Of a DNA stretch of 64,000 bases, positions 41,827 through 49,725 are shown one piece after another (the first letter of the stretch is position 1; each line of letters starts with the position of its first letter). Below the pieces are notes generated by a model. That model made no database searches. It was not told the DNA's origin and saw nothing but the letters and a program-made list of their open reading frames with translations. The stretch is from NCBI RefSeq assembly GCF_000263855.1, contig NZ_AJWX01000011.1:111893-175892 (forward strand). The letters are read 5' to 3'. Source of the stretch: Pseudomonas sp. M47T1 (GTDB taxonomy: Bacteria; Pseudomonadota; Gammaproteobacteria; Pseudomonadales; Pseudomonadaceae). Made by a program: the position numbers and the translations under genes.

Positions 41827-42021
41827 TCAGGCCACGTGGCTGTCGCGTTTAAAATCAACGACAGATTCAAGAAGCCAGGACTTCAGGATTTCCCTGGCGA
41901 GGACTGACTTCTTGCAGCGGTGAATCCGGGCGGCGCACTGGAGCCATTGCTCAAATTCGTCGTCCAGCAGCACCTTGGTCTGGTTGACGTGCTTGTGGTT
42001 GGGGCGTGGTTCTTCGCTCAT
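41827..42021 (-). CDS. Ribbon-helix-helix-like regulator
   Basis: 64 residues. TKVLLDDEFEQWLQCAARIHRCKKSVLAREILKSWL fits a short strand then two helices, as in Arc/MetJ-type regulators. AAGGAG before ATG. Downstream of the Cro-like gene in the leftward early operon; likely a phage regulator. Confidence 0.65.
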   Translation of the reverse strand: MSEEPRPNHKHVNQTKVLLDDEFEQWLQCAARIHRCKKSVLAREILKSWLLESVVDFKRDSHVA

Positions 42022-42051
42022 GGGTGTTGCTCCTTGCGGCTGTTGAAGTGG

Positions 42052-42276
42052 TTAAGCGGCAGATTTTTTGGCCGGTTCGCAGGATGGAGCCGAATTTTTT
42101 TCGGCTACTTCATCCAGCGTCCTGAAAACTTCTGGGCGAGCAATCCGCAGGAACATCATTCGCGCTCGCGGAATGCCGTTTTTTTTCCAGTCGCTCACAG
42201 ATGGAGGGCGAACCTCGCACAGCTCTGCTACGCGGAAGGTTCCGCCAAGGGCGTCGATGATTTCTCTGGGGTTCAT
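42052..42276 (-). CDS. cro: Cro-like repressor
   Basis: 74 residues. REIIDALGGTFRVAELCEVRPPSVSDWKKNGIPRARMMFLRIARPEVF is the YdaS/Cro type helix-turn-helix. Divergent from cI and first in the leftward early operon behind pR at 42310-42338. Expected to compete with CI for the operators. Confidence 0.82.
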   Translation of the reverse strand: MNPREIIDALGGTFRVAELCEVRPPSVSDWKKNGIPRARMMFLRIARPEVFRTLDEVAEKNSAPSCEPAKKSAA

Positions 42277-42309
42277 GCCTGATTTCTCCGGCTATTCGCA
42301 TAAGCACGA

Positions 42310-42376
42310 ATATTAGGCATACCTTTTGTTCAGGTCAATAGGAATACCTTAGATGCGCAATGTTAGGCTGCCCTAA
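42310..42376. promoter_or_regulatory. pR/pRM with three CI/Cro operator sites
   Basis: Minus-strand pR: TTGACC (42333-42338), 17 bp, TAATAT (42310-42315). Three sites of the form TTAGG-x-AT-x-CCTAA: 42313-42325, 42339-42351 and 42363-42376. Plus-strand pRM candidate: TTGTTC (42327-42332), 17 bp, TTAGAT (42350-42355), giving a cI leader of only about 13 nt. The third site touches the cI start codon. Confidence 0.75.
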
Positions 42377-43086
42377 TGAGAAATCTTCAAGAACGCTTGC
42401 GGGCCGCAATGGCGGGGCCGCCAAAAACGACTCAAGCTGCGCTTGCGCGTGCCTGCGGCATCAAGCCGCCATCCGTAAATGACTGGCTCTCGGGGAAGAC
42501 CAAAACCATCGAAGGGGAAAATCTTCTGAACGCCGCTGAGGCGCTAAAAGTGATCCCTATGTGGTTGGCCACAGGCAAAGGCCCAATGAGAAAGGATGCG
42601 GATGTCATTGACGTTGAAGGGTTGCCATCCGCCCTTGCTCAGAAGATCAAAAGCTATCGCCCATTGGTCGCAGTAGAACGATTCGACATAGCTGGCTCTA
42701 TGGGCCCTGGCACGGAGCCCCCAGAAATGAACATGGTTGTCGAGCAAATGAGCCTCGACGCGGCCTGGGTGCGACAGAACCTGGTGTACACGTCCACGGA
42801 TAACCTGAAGTTGATCTCAGGCAAAGGTGACAGCATGGCGCCCACGATCCGCAACGGGGATGCCCTGCTTGTGGACTCCGGCATCACCACCGTGGAGTCG
42901 GATGCTATCTACTTCTTCCAGATGGGCGGCCGGCTGCATGTGAAGCGCATCCAGCGCAACCTGGACGGATTGACGATCATTTCGGACAACGACCAGTACC
43001 GAGAGATCGACGTTCCAGCGGGTCGTGAAGGCGATATCCAGATCCTGGCTCAGATCATCTACTGGTGGACTGGGCGCAGCTTCTAA
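42376..43086 (+). CDS. cI: CI repressor, S24 LexA-like
   Basis: 236 residues. N-terminal helix-turn-helix (TTQAALARACGIKPPSVNDWLSG). C-terminal S24 peptidase with GDSMAPTI (Ser153) and LHVKRIQ (Lys190), and an Ala106-Gly107 that could be the self-cleavage site. RecA-stimulated cleavage would induce the prophage, in line with the LexA box elsewhere. No clear Shine-Dalgarno; the transcript may be nearly leaderless. Confidence 0.92.
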   Translation: MRNLQERLRAAMAGPPKTTQAALARACGIKPPSVNDWLSGKTKTIEGENLLNAAEALKVIPMWLATGKGPMRKDADVIDVEGLPSALAQKIKSYRPLVAVERFDIAGSMGPGTEPPEMNMVVEQMSLDAAWVRQNLVYTSTDNLKLISGKGDSMAPTIRNGDALLVDSGITTVESDAIYFFQMGGRLHVKRIQRNLDGLTIISDNDQYREIDVPAGREGDIQILAQIIYWWTGRSF

Positions 43087-43109
43087 CAACCAAGCACGGA
43101 ATGCATTCG

Positions 43110-44096
43110 ATGAGTGATGTAGTTGTCGTTGATGGCCCTGAGTCCTTTTTGGCGGCTCTGGACCGAATAGAGTTGCTCGGCGACTCCCTTCCAGTTTTCC
43201 ATGGCTGGCCAAAATTCGACGTCAAGGTTGACGGCGACCGCTACAATGGCACCCTGACACCGAAGCTAATGTCTGGTCTCGTTGAGTTTCAGGACCAACT
43301 GCTTCGCACTTATGCAGAGATTCGCTACGGCTCGTCGTCTATCGGTAAGCTAAGCGCTGCCGACAAGGCAGATCTTGAGATAGTCCTAGCGATCACGAAG
43401 GGAAGCACCAATGGGCAAGGTCCGCTTGATGGCGTACTCAACAAGATTATTTCGGCGCTCCCCATGAATAAGATGAGCGGAGGGAATGTCACTGCCCTGC
43501 TGATCGTCGCTGTGCTTTGTTTAGCTGGTTACATGGTCTTTTCTGGCTGGAATCAGGCAGACTTAGAGAAGGCTAAAATCGCCAGCGTTGAGCGGCAGTC
43601 GAGCACACAAGCAATGCTTATTGGCAAGTTAGCCGATGCGCTCGCGTCCAAGAATTTGCCGCCGGAAGCCGTCGCTATCAAGGATAGAGCCGCCGAAGGC
43701 TACCGATCTATTGTCGCTGGAGCTCCTGATGCCACATCGATGGACATTCAGGGCGAGCACTTCAACGCTGACGAGCTAGAAAAGATCAGGACGCAGGAGC
43801 CTCTGCCCAAGAGTCGAAAGGAGCGCAGAGAGGATGTTTACATCGACATGGTGAAACGGCACCCGGATTATCTATCTTTGACTTTACGGCTACCGGGATC
43901 AGATTACACATTTCCCGGTCGAGTCGATCTATCTAAATTCGATCAGGCAAAGGTTAACCGCTTATTCGACTCGCTCCGTGATTCCAGCCCTATCCGCCTA
44001 TTCCACTACTCGTCGGAGCAAAAAGGCCGCATCCTGAGAACGGATGTGATTGCCGTCGACGACGTCACAGTAGGGCAAGCTAACACCGCCCCATAA
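43110..44096 (+). CDS. Membrane-anchored protein co-transcribed with cI (lysogeny cargo)
   Basis: 328 residues from ATG 43110 (24 bp after cI). Residues 1-~105 are soluble alpha/beta with a coiled region, then a single strong transmembrane segment near ~128-148 (NVTALLIVAVLCLAGYMVF), then a ~180-residue C-terminal domain with a coiled start and LPGSDYTFPGRVDLSKFD, ending RILRTDVIAVDDV. No family recognised. Being expressed with the repressor from pRM, it should be made in lysogens, and its location between cI and a terminator is typical for exclusion or immunity genes. Function is inferred only. Confidence 0.6.
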   Translation: MSDVVVVDGPESFLAALDRIELLGDSLPVFHGWPKFDVKVDGDRYNGTLTPKLMSGLVEFQDQLLRTYAEIRYGSSSIGKLSAADKADLEIVLAITKGSTNGQGPLDGVLNKIISALPMNKMSGGNVTALLIVAVLCLAGYMVFSGWNQADLEKAKIASVERQSSTQAMLIGKLADALASKNLPPEAVAIKDRAAEGYRSIVAGAPDATSMDIQGEHFNADELEKIRTQEPLPKSRKERREDVYIDMVKRHPDYLSLTLRLPGSDYTFPGRVDLSKFDQAKVNRLFDSLRDSSPIRLFHYSSEQKGRILRTDVIAVDDVTVGQANTAP

Positions 44097-44117
44097 CCGA
44101 ATCCGCCGTGAAGACCG

Positions 44118-44141
44118 GCCCGCCACTGAGCGGGCTTTTTT
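44118..44141 (+). terminator. Terminator after the cI operon
   Basis: GCCCGC, 6-base loop, GCGGGC, T6. It ends the lysogenic transcript directly before pL. Confidence 0.88.
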
Positions 44142-44159
44142 GTGCCCGATCGAAAAAAG

Positions 44160-44201
44160 TTAGGCATGCCTATTGACTCAAAAAGAAGGATTGCCTAATG
44201 T
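44160..44201 (+). promoter_or_regulatory. pL with two CI/Cro operator sites
   Basis: TTGACT (44173-44178), 17 bp, TAATGT (44196-44201). Operator-like TTAGGCATGCCTA at 44160-44172 and AAGGATTGCCTAA at 44186-44198. The layout matches pR: one site overlaps the -10 and one abuts the -35, so CI should repress both early operons. Confidence 0.78.
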
Positions 44202-44560
44202 TGACCCATCGAAACGCGAAAGCAGCTCGAACCGCTCTTTACACAACCTGACGTGACCCAACGACGTACCGGCCAACCCGGTGGCGAGAAAGCTAAACCG
44301 TCGTCCATGCAGCCTCTGGAAGCTGCCGGACTCCCCAAATGGGAGGACGCCAAACCATGCAAGCCAGCCGGAAGATCATCGATCACGAAATGTGAGACGC
44401 CGGCCAGGTGGGGAAACCGCGGCGATGCGCATGGGTCGGAAACGAACGGAGATTGCGTTCAGCCCAGCCGGAGGTGGCGAGTAACACCGGCCAGAAAGAC
44501 CAGAAATTTTCACGTCAGCGCCTGTATCGGGCGCTTTCGGAAAACAACCGGAGAACCATC
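44202..44560 (+). other. Long leader of the rightward early operon
   Basis: No convincing gene in ~360 nt (a GTG frame at 44253 lacks a Shine-Dalgarno and looks like random arginine/proline-rich sequence). Contains several short hairpins, the last at 44517-44535 just before the first small gene. Could hold antitermination or regulatory elements; none recognised. Confidence 0.4.
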
Positions 44561-44650
44561 ATGACCCCAGAAGAGATCGCCCAGGCGCTTGCCGACCTGG
44601 AAGTGCACCAGCAGCGTAAAGAAGAGATCAAAGCGCGGGCCAAGCGGTAG
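44561..44650 (+). CDS. 29-residue early peptide
   Basis: MTPEEIAQALADLEVHQQRK, then EEIKARAKR. Clear GGAG eight bases upstream of ATG. Helical. First gene behind pL. Function unknown. Confidence 0.5.
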   Translation: MTPEEIAQALADLEVHQQRKEEIKARAKR

Positions 44651-44931
44651 GCCAGCAAGTACAACTAGCGCCACGGCAGCCTGCCGTTAACTGCCCGATC
44701 CCTGGCTTCCCCATCGCCAGGCCGTATCGGTGAGCCCTTTCGCACAACGCTTGTTGGACGGCAGCCACCGTCGTGAAAGCGCTCACCGATGCGGATGAGA
44801 ACACACCGGCCCAGCCGGCCCCCTGCATCAACCCTTCCCCGAATCCTCCAGACAGCTCCCTCCCCGCGCCCAACGGCAACCAGCGGGACGAAGGGTGCTG
44901 TCTTGAGGGTTCTGATAACGAGGATTCAGCG
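44651..44931 (+). other. Intergenic stretch in early operon
   Basis: About 280 nt without a supported gene. A GTG-initiated frame joined to the following gene exists from 44773, but its Pro/Ser/Asn-rich residues look non-conserved, and the following ATG has its own AGGA. Nothing else recognised. Confidence 0.35.
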
Positions 44932-45198
44932 ATGTGCAACTGTGCAAAAACTGTTGAAGAGTCAGCAAAAGAAAAGATCCTCGCCCAGCTCCCTGAGGGT
45001 TCCAAAGGCTTGTCGGTTGAGCTTCAAGGCTTCGCCTGGCTGCTTGGCGGTTCGGTCAGCATGAAGAACAAGCTGAACCTGCACATTGAGTACGAGGCGC
45101 CAAAAAAGAAAGGCGGCTTCATCCTTAAAAAACAGGACATGTCGATGATCGGCAGCTACTGCATGTTCTGCGGCGAGAAATACCCGGAGGCAGCATGA
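44932..45198 (+). CDS. Small Cys-containing early protein
   Basis: 88 residues from ATG 44932. MCNCAKTVEE start with a C-x-C pair; C-terminal IGSYCMFCGEKYPE with C-x2-C: four Cys that could form a zinc site. Middle is strand-rich (LNLHIEYEAPKKKGGFIL). Recurs in Pseudomonas phages; function unknown. The next gene overlaps by four bases. Confidence 0.65.
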   Translation: MCNCAKTVEESAKEKILAQLPEGSKGLSVELQGFAWLLGGSVSMKNKLNLHIEYEAPKKKGGFILKKQDMSMIGSYCMFCGEKYPEAA

Positions 45199-45380
45199 GC
45201 CTGAAGGATCAGGGCTTTCGCTTCTGTGTCAGCCCCAACAAGCAGGATGCCCGGTGGCTGCATCCCGCCGTCCGGAAGGCGATGCACGCCGACTGGATCG
45301 ACGTGACGGACTGGCCCAGCGAAAAGTTGCTTGCCTTCCTGCTTCCTGAGCCGCAGCAGCATGAGCTGTTTTCAGCGTAA
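45195..45380 (+). CDS. Small early protein
   Basis: 61 residues: MSLKDQGFRFCVSPNKQDARW, HPAVRKAMHADWIDVTDW, then PSEKLLAFLLPEPQQHELFSA. ATGA overlap with upstream stop. Compact alpha/beta composition; unrecognised. Confidence 0.6.
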   Translation: MSLKDQGFRFCVSPNKQDARWLHPAVRKAMHADWIDVTDWPSEKLLAFLLPEPQQHELFSA

Positions 45381-45493
45381 CACCCCCTTCCCTTTCTAGA
45401 CCGCATCGGCAGGTGCCAGGCCACCATTCACGGTGGGTTTGGTCACCCTGCGCCTGGTATCTGACCAATGCGGTCCACGCCCTGGAGGCGATC

Positions 45494-45754
45494 ATGCACC
45501 CAAGCATCCAAAGCCGCCGCGAAGTGCTCGCGGTGCTGCGCGAACGCACCCGGCTGGCCACCGCCGAGTTCTATGAGCTGGCTGGCATCGTGTTCCCGGT
45601 TGTGTCCTGCCGTCACAAGGTCATCCCGGTGGGCAAGGCGTACCACGTCACCGACAGCGCCACCGGCAAGGTTAAGGGCTTCCGTTTCACGCATCAGGCT
45701 GCCTGCGAGCTGGCGAAGGTTCTGGACGACAGAGTGTTGAGGTCGTCGCAATGA
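45494..45754 (+). CDS. Small early protein
   Basis: 86 residues from ATG 45494 with CTGGAGGCGATC upstream. Helical N-terminus (SRREVLAVLRERTRLATAEFYELA), then GKAYHVTDSATGKVKGF strand pair and a QAACELAKVLDD helix. Unrecognised; overlaps next gene by four bases. A 110-nt leader (45381-45493) contains no gene. Confidence 0.6.
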   Translation: MHPSIQSRREVLAVLRERTRLATAEFYELAGIVFPVVSCRHKVIPVGKAYHVTDSATGKVKGFRFTHQAACELAKVLDDRVLRSSQ

Positions 45755-45978
45755 ACACGCACGACAAGGCCGTCTGCCTGATCGACACCGCGATCAAAAC
45801 GCTCGCTGCGGCGAAGCCTGATCTGCACCTGGTGTATTCCAACGCCGCCTACACAGCCGCGAACGTCAGTCACGAACTCAGGGCCATCGACAGCGCTGAG
45901 TTCAAGCAGTACTGCGAACGCATACGCCACATAGACGCTCGCTTCCTGGGCCTCGACCAACCTGGAGTCGCGCCATGA
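45751..45978 (+). CDS. Small early protein
   Basis: 75 residues, helical, with a DKAVCLIDTAIKTLAAAKPDL helix and QYCERIRHIDARFLGLD end. ATGA overlap with both neighbours. No family recognised. Confidence 0.55.
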   Translation: MNTHDKAVCLIDTAIKTLAAAKPDLHLVYSNAAYTAANVSHELRAIDSAEFKQYCERIRHIDARFLGLDQPGVAP

Positions 45979-46019
45979 TCGCTCTCGTCTGGTTCTGCTA
46001 CGCATACCGCGTCATATAA
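45975..46019 (+). CDS. Possible 14-residue peptide
   Basis: MIALVWFCYAYRVI, hydrophobic, starting in the overlap ATGA of the preceding gene. It could be a leader peptide or just a chance frame before the hairpin at 46039-46052. Confidence 0.25.
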   Translation: MIALVWFCYAYRVI

Positions 46020-46065
46020 CCCTGCCTGCCACACACCAGCCGCCACAGCGGCTTGGAGACTCGCC

Positions 46066-47460
46066 ATGTCCCAGATTGGACAGTACGCCGACACGCTCCA
46101 GGCCATGGAGCTGGACCGGCGGATGGAGAATGTTGGTGGCGCGAAGGGCGATAACTGGTTCGACGAAGCCGCGAACGAGGAAATAGCCCAGCAGTACGCC
46201 GCCACGCGTGATCGCCACTTGGCCGGTCGGCCTGCCCGGATCCGCGCCGCAATGCTCCAGATGGAAATTGTCTGCCCACCGACCTCATCAACCACCAAGG
46301 CGCCCAGCATGGAGCGCGAGGATAGTGCCGTGTCCGCACAAACTGAACTGGCCGCCGTGCCTCCGAAGGAAACAGCGCTCACCGTATTCAGCACCGTCAA
46401 GGGCCTTGAGCCCTGGCTGCTGCAGGTGCGCCTGAAGGTCGATGAGTTTCAGAAGGTGCTCCCCGACCTGAAAACCAAAAAGGGCCGCGACGCCTACGCA
46501 TCGATGGCGCATCAGATCGCGAAATCGAAGACAGCACTGGAAGCTGTGGGCAAGGAGATCTCAGCGCAACAGAAGGAGATCCCAAAGAAGATCGATGCTG
46601 AGCGCAAGCGCGTTTGGGATCTCCTTGAGTCTTGGCAAAAAGAGGTGCGCAAGCCTCTGGATGAGTGGGAGGCTGCCGAAACGGCACGCAAAGATCGGCA
46701 CGTTGATGCGATTCAGGCGATGAGGGATGCCGTCGAGGAGGCTGGGCCGTTGGATGCGGCGCAAATCCAGGCCGCCATCGAAGAAATGGAAGCGCGGGTA
46801 ATCGACGAATCCTGGGAGGAATTCGTGACCGAAGCTGCCCAGGTCAAAGACCAATGCCTGCTGGCTCTGCGCAACCACCTGAAAGCGCGACAGGTCTACG
46901 AGGCCGAGCAAGCCGAACTGGCCCGGCTCCGTGCCGAAGCAGAGGCCCGGGCCAAGGCCGACCACGAAGCCGCCATCGCCCGTGAAGCCGCCGAACGTGC
47001 ACAGCGTGAAGCAGATGAGCGCGCTGCGGCTGAACGTGCTGCCGCCGCCAAGCGTGAGCAGGATCTGCTGGACCAGGCCGCCGCACAGCAACGCGAAGCT
47101 GAGAACCAGCGCCTGCAACTGCAGCTACAGGCTGAGCAGGCCGAACGCCAAGCCGCCCAGGCGGAAGCAGACAGACTGGCAGCTATTCAGGCAGCGGAAA
47201 TCGCCCGGATCGAAGCCGAGAAGAATGCAGAACGCGCCGCCGAGCAAGCCCGCCTGGACGAGCAGCGCCGCCAGCAAGCGGCCGCCGATGAGCTTGTGCG
47301 CCAACAGCAGGCCCGCGAGCGCGACGAAGCCCACCGCCGCAACATCAACCGTGCGGCTCTGGACGCGTTCGTCGCCGGCGGCATGCCAGAAGCCTGCGCA
47401 AAGCAGGCCGTTACCCTGATCGCCCAGCGCAAGATTCCCGCCATCGCAATTACCTACTGA
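46066..47460 (+). CDS. Long coiled-coil early protein
   Basis: 464 residues. First ~95 residues form a separate small domain (SQIGQYADTLQAMELDRRM). Residues ~100-215 are helical (LQVRLKVDEFQKVLPDL, KKIDAERKRVWDLLESWQKEV), and ~255-425 form a very long Ala/Glu/Arg/Gln coiled coil. The last ~35 residues (INRAALDAFVAGGMPEACAKQAVTLIAQRKIPAI) form a conserved cap seen in other phage proteins next to recombination genes. Shine-Dalgarno TTGGAG upstream. Immediately before the Sak4-like ATPase, so a recombination helper is possible. Confidence 0.65.
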   Translation: MSQIGQYADTLQAMELDRRMENVGGAKGDNWFDEAANEEIAQQYAATRDRHLAGRPARIRAAMLQMEIVCPPTSSTTKAPSMEREDSAVSAQTELAAVPPKETALTVFSTVKGLEPWLLQVRLKVDEFQKVLPDLKTKKGRDAYASMAHQIAKSKTALEAVGKEISAQQKEIPKKIDAERKRVWDLLESWQKEVRKPLDEWEAAETARKDRHVDAIQAMRDAVEEAGPLDAAQIQAAIEEMEARVIDESWEEFVTEAAQVKDQCLLALRNHLKARQVYEAEQAELARLRAEAEARAKADHEAAIAREAAERAQREADERAAAERAAAAKREQDLLDQAAAQQREAENQRLQLQLQAEQAERQAAQAEADRLAAIQAAEIARIEAEKNAERAAEQARLDEQRRQQAAADELVRQQQARERDEAHRRNINRAALDAFVAGGMPEACAKQAVTLIAQRKIPAIAITY

Positions 47461-47467
47461 GGTCGCC

Positions 47468-47614
47468 ATGAACGCGACGCCACGCTTGGCCGCCCAGCTC
47501 GACTGGATGCAGGTCGGCGCCTTTTCGCCTGAGCAATTCACCGGCGACGAGCGCAAAGAGTATGAAGACGAAGCCCGCAAGATTGAGCGGGAATGGGACA
47601 ACCAACCGAACTGA
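47468..47614 (+). CDS. Small acidic early protein
   Basis: 48 residues: MNATPRLAAQLDWMQVGAFS, EQFTGDERKEYEDEARKIE, then REWDNQPN. Fills the space between the coiled-coil and ATPase genes. Helical; unrecognised. Confidence 0.55.
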   Translation: MNATPRLAAQLDWMQVGAFSPEQFTGDERKEYEDEARKIEREWDNQPN

Positions 47615-47624
47615 GGACACCTCC

Positions 47625-48491
47625 ATGTTCAAGAAAGCCGAACGCAAGCAGGCCAAGCTACGGCTGGCACTTGCAGGCCCATCAGGCTCTGGCAAAACCT
47701 TCTCCGCCCTGCTCATGGCCAAGGGCCTGGGCGGCCGGATCGCGGTAATCGACACCGAGCAGGGCAGCGCCTCCCTCTACTCCGACATTGCCGACTTTGA
47801 CGTGCTGGAGTTGCAGGCCCCCTTCTCGCCCGAGCGCTACGTTGAGGCGATCGCCGCTGCCGAGGCGGCCGGGTACAACGTGCTGATCATCGACAGCTAC
47901 TCGCACGAATGGACTGGCCCCGGCGGCTGCCTGGAGGCCAACGAGGCGCTGGCCCACCAGAAATTCCGGGGCAACACCTGGGCGGCCTGGAACGAGACCA
48001 CGCCGCGGCACCGGCAACTCACCAACAAGATCCTCACCAGCACGCTGCACGTTATCTGCACGATGCGCAGCAAGACGGAAACCGTCCAGGGCGAGGGTAA
48101 GAAGATCGTGAAGCTTGGTATGAAATCCGAGCAGCGCGACGGCACCGACTACGAATTCACCGTGGTGCTGGATATCACCCATGACGCGCACACCGCGCTG
48201 GCGAGCAAGGACCGGACGAAGCTGTTCACCGCTCCCGAGCTCATCACCGAAGAAACCGGGCGAAAGCTGCTGGCCTGGCTCAACTCGGGAGTCAGTCCTG
48301 AGGCCCGGGCCAAAGAGTTGTTGGTTGACGCGATCGCCGATATCGCCTCAGCGCCCGATATGGCCGGCCTACAGTCGGCCTTCAATGCCGCCAAGGCAAT
48401 CGCCATTGGGTTTGATCACCTGGTCGCCCAGGTCGTGGCGGCCAAGGACAAACGCAAAGCCGAACTGACGCCATTGGAGAAATCTGCATGA
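47625..48491 (+). CDS. Sak4-like single-strand annealing/RecA-like ATPase
   Basis: 288 residues from ATG 47625. Walker A GPSGSGKT (18-25), an IAVIDTEQGSASLYSD strand with Asp-Thr-Glu, Walker B NVLIIDSYSH (Asp90), and a HVICTMRSKTE strand. This matches the AAA_24/Sak4 phage recombinases built on a RecA core. The C-terminal ~60 residues are helical. It would promote strand annealing during recombination and, with DGR genes close by, could be relevant to cDNA integration (inference). Confidence 0.82.
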   Translation: MFKKAERKQAKLRLALAGPSGSGKTFSALLMAKGLGGRIAVIDTEQGSASLYSDIADFDVLELQAPFSPERYVEAIAAAEAAGYNVLIIDSYSHEWTGPGGCLEANEALAHQKFRGNTWAAWNETTPRHRQLTNKILTSTLHVICTMRSKTETVQGEGKKIVKLGMKSEQRDGTDYEFTVVLDITHDAHTALASKDRTKLFTAPELITEETGRKLLAWLNSGVSPEARAKELLVDAIADIASAPDMAGLQSAFNAAKAIAIGFDHLVAQVVAAKDKRKAELTPLEKSA

Positions 48492-49048
48492 GCGAACACA
48501 GCCCCCAAACCTACAGCACCCGGATGGCGGAGATCGAAGCGGCGAAGGCCGAGTTCTTCGCCCGGGGCGGCCAGATCAACGAGTCAGCGGCCGGCGGCTA
48601 TGTGCCGCGCCCGCCGGCCATTCCCGGCCAACCCAGCGAGCTGAAGCTGCAACGCCAAGCCCGCGCCCAGGCCGAGTATGCGCGAAACAGGGCCTCAATA
48701 GAGGCTCGCCAGGCGCAGGAGGACCTGGTGCGAAGCATGGCCGCCACCATGACCTACGCCCAGGCCGTTGCCGCCTCCGGTTTGTCTCAGCCAACGCTGT
48801 ACAGGATCGCCAAGGCCGGAGGCTTTTCATTCCAGCCTGACCCGCGCCTGGGCCGGGGTGAGCGTACCTACATCGACCCCGAAGCTGACGCCAAGATGTG
48901 CGATCGCCTCAAGGCGCTGCGCGATGTCGGCCTGAGCCGTCATGCCGCCGCCAAGCAGATGGGGATATCCGGAACCGTGATGACGCGGCTGCTCACGACG
49001 TACGAAATCCCCTTCCCATCGCAGAAGCCACGCCGATGCGCCGCGTAA
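48488..49048 (+). CDS. Helix-turn-helix early protein
   Basis: 186 residues. After a flexible ~90-residue start, two helix-turn-helix units appear: MTYAQAVAASGLSQPTLYRIAKAG and VGLSRHAAAKQMGISGTVMTRLL. DNA-binding is likely. ATGA overlap with the ATPase gene, so co-regulated. No named family recognised. Confidence 0.65.
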   Translation: MSEHSPQTYSTRMAEIEAAKAEFFARGGQINESAAGGYVPRPPAIPGQPSELKLQRQARAQAEYARNRASIEARQAQEDLVRSMAATMTYAQAVAASGLSQPTLYRIAKAGGFSFQPDPRLGRGERTYIDPEADAKMCDRLKALRDVGLSRHAAAKQMGISGTVMTRLLTTYEIPFPSQKPRRCAA

Positions 49049-49111
49049 ACGCCCGAGTTCGCCAGCGCCGCCGGCAAGCCTGGCTCGACATCCCACCCAG
49101 TGGAGCAAGCG

Positions 49112-49390
49112 ATGAACACACCAGTTCCTATTCAGCCGAAGCTGACAATGCCATTCCCGCGCTCAGTATTGGGAGCGGCGTTCAACACCACGGTGCCGCA
49201 GCGCCGTCGCGACGCTCTCCATGTGGTGCTGGTAGTCGCACTGGCTGCCGAAATTCACCGCGACCCTGTGAAGGTCCAGGGCGCGGCGCTGGAGATGTAC
49301 CTGGCCAGCGGCCTGCAGGCCCTGCTGATGATCGTGCAGAGCCAAGACCCGATGCGGCTGGTTGAAATTCTGGTGCAGGAGATGGAGTGA
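49112..49390 (+). CDS. Small helical early protein
   Basis: 92 residues from ATG 49112. RSVLGAAFNTTVPQRRRDAL, then hydrophobic VVLVVALAAEIHRD helix and YLASGLQALLMIVQSQ. Possibly peripheral to membrane or simply helical; unrecognised. The next gene begins at its stop (TGATG). Confidence 0.55.
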   Translation: MNTPVPIQPKLTMPFPRSVLGAAFNTTVPQRRRDALHVVLVVALAAEIHRDPVKVQGAALEMYLASGLQALLMIVQSQDPMRLVEILVQEME

Positions 49391-49725
49391 TGGCTCTGAC
49401 CCAGAAACAGCGCGATGAGCGCCGGCAGGAAAAGGCGGGTCGCTTGCAAGAGGTGATTGTGCGGCTTCCACTTCGACCAGGCACAAAGCAGGCGCTGCTT
49501 GAGCTCATGGACTGGGCGGAAGTTGAGGAGCAGGCCGAAGCCATGACCCTGATGATTCACCGACTTCACGAACTTGGCCGGGGCGGCGCAACGCGCTTCC
49601 TGACTCCTCCGCTCCACAAAATAACTATCTCACCCGCTGTGGAGCGCAAGCTGGAACTCGCCTATCAGCGCGAGGCTATGCGTATCAGCCGCGAACCGCA
49701 AGACTCAATCGAGGATGACCAATGA
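49390..49725 (+). CDS. Small ribbon-helix-helix-like early protein
   Basis: 111 residues. QEVIVRLPLRPGTKQALLELMDWAEVEEQAEAMTLMIHRLHELG has the strand-helix-helix pattern of ribbon-helix-helix regulators, followed by a second strand-helix repeat (HKITISPAVERKLELAYQREA). Directly before the first DGR target (four-base overlap), so it could control DGR expression; inferred. Confidence 0.58.
   Translation: MALTQKQRDERRQEKAGRLQEVIVRLPLRPGTKQALLELMDWAEVEEQAEAMTLMIHRLHELGRGGATRFLTPPLHKITISPAVERKLELAYQREAMRISREPQDSIEDDQ

Noticed and set aside
44253..44564. GTG frame in the pL leader
   Set aside because: No Shine-Dalgarno and low-complexity Arg/Pro/Ser product; kept as leader.
45841..45880. Another CAGTCAC element
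   Set aside because: Lies inside a coding gene, lacks -35 and -10 partners at the right distance.
48898..49365. Plus frame overlapping the two small genes near 49036-49365
   Set aside because: Out of frame with two better supported coupled genes; Pro/Arg/Gly-rich shadow.
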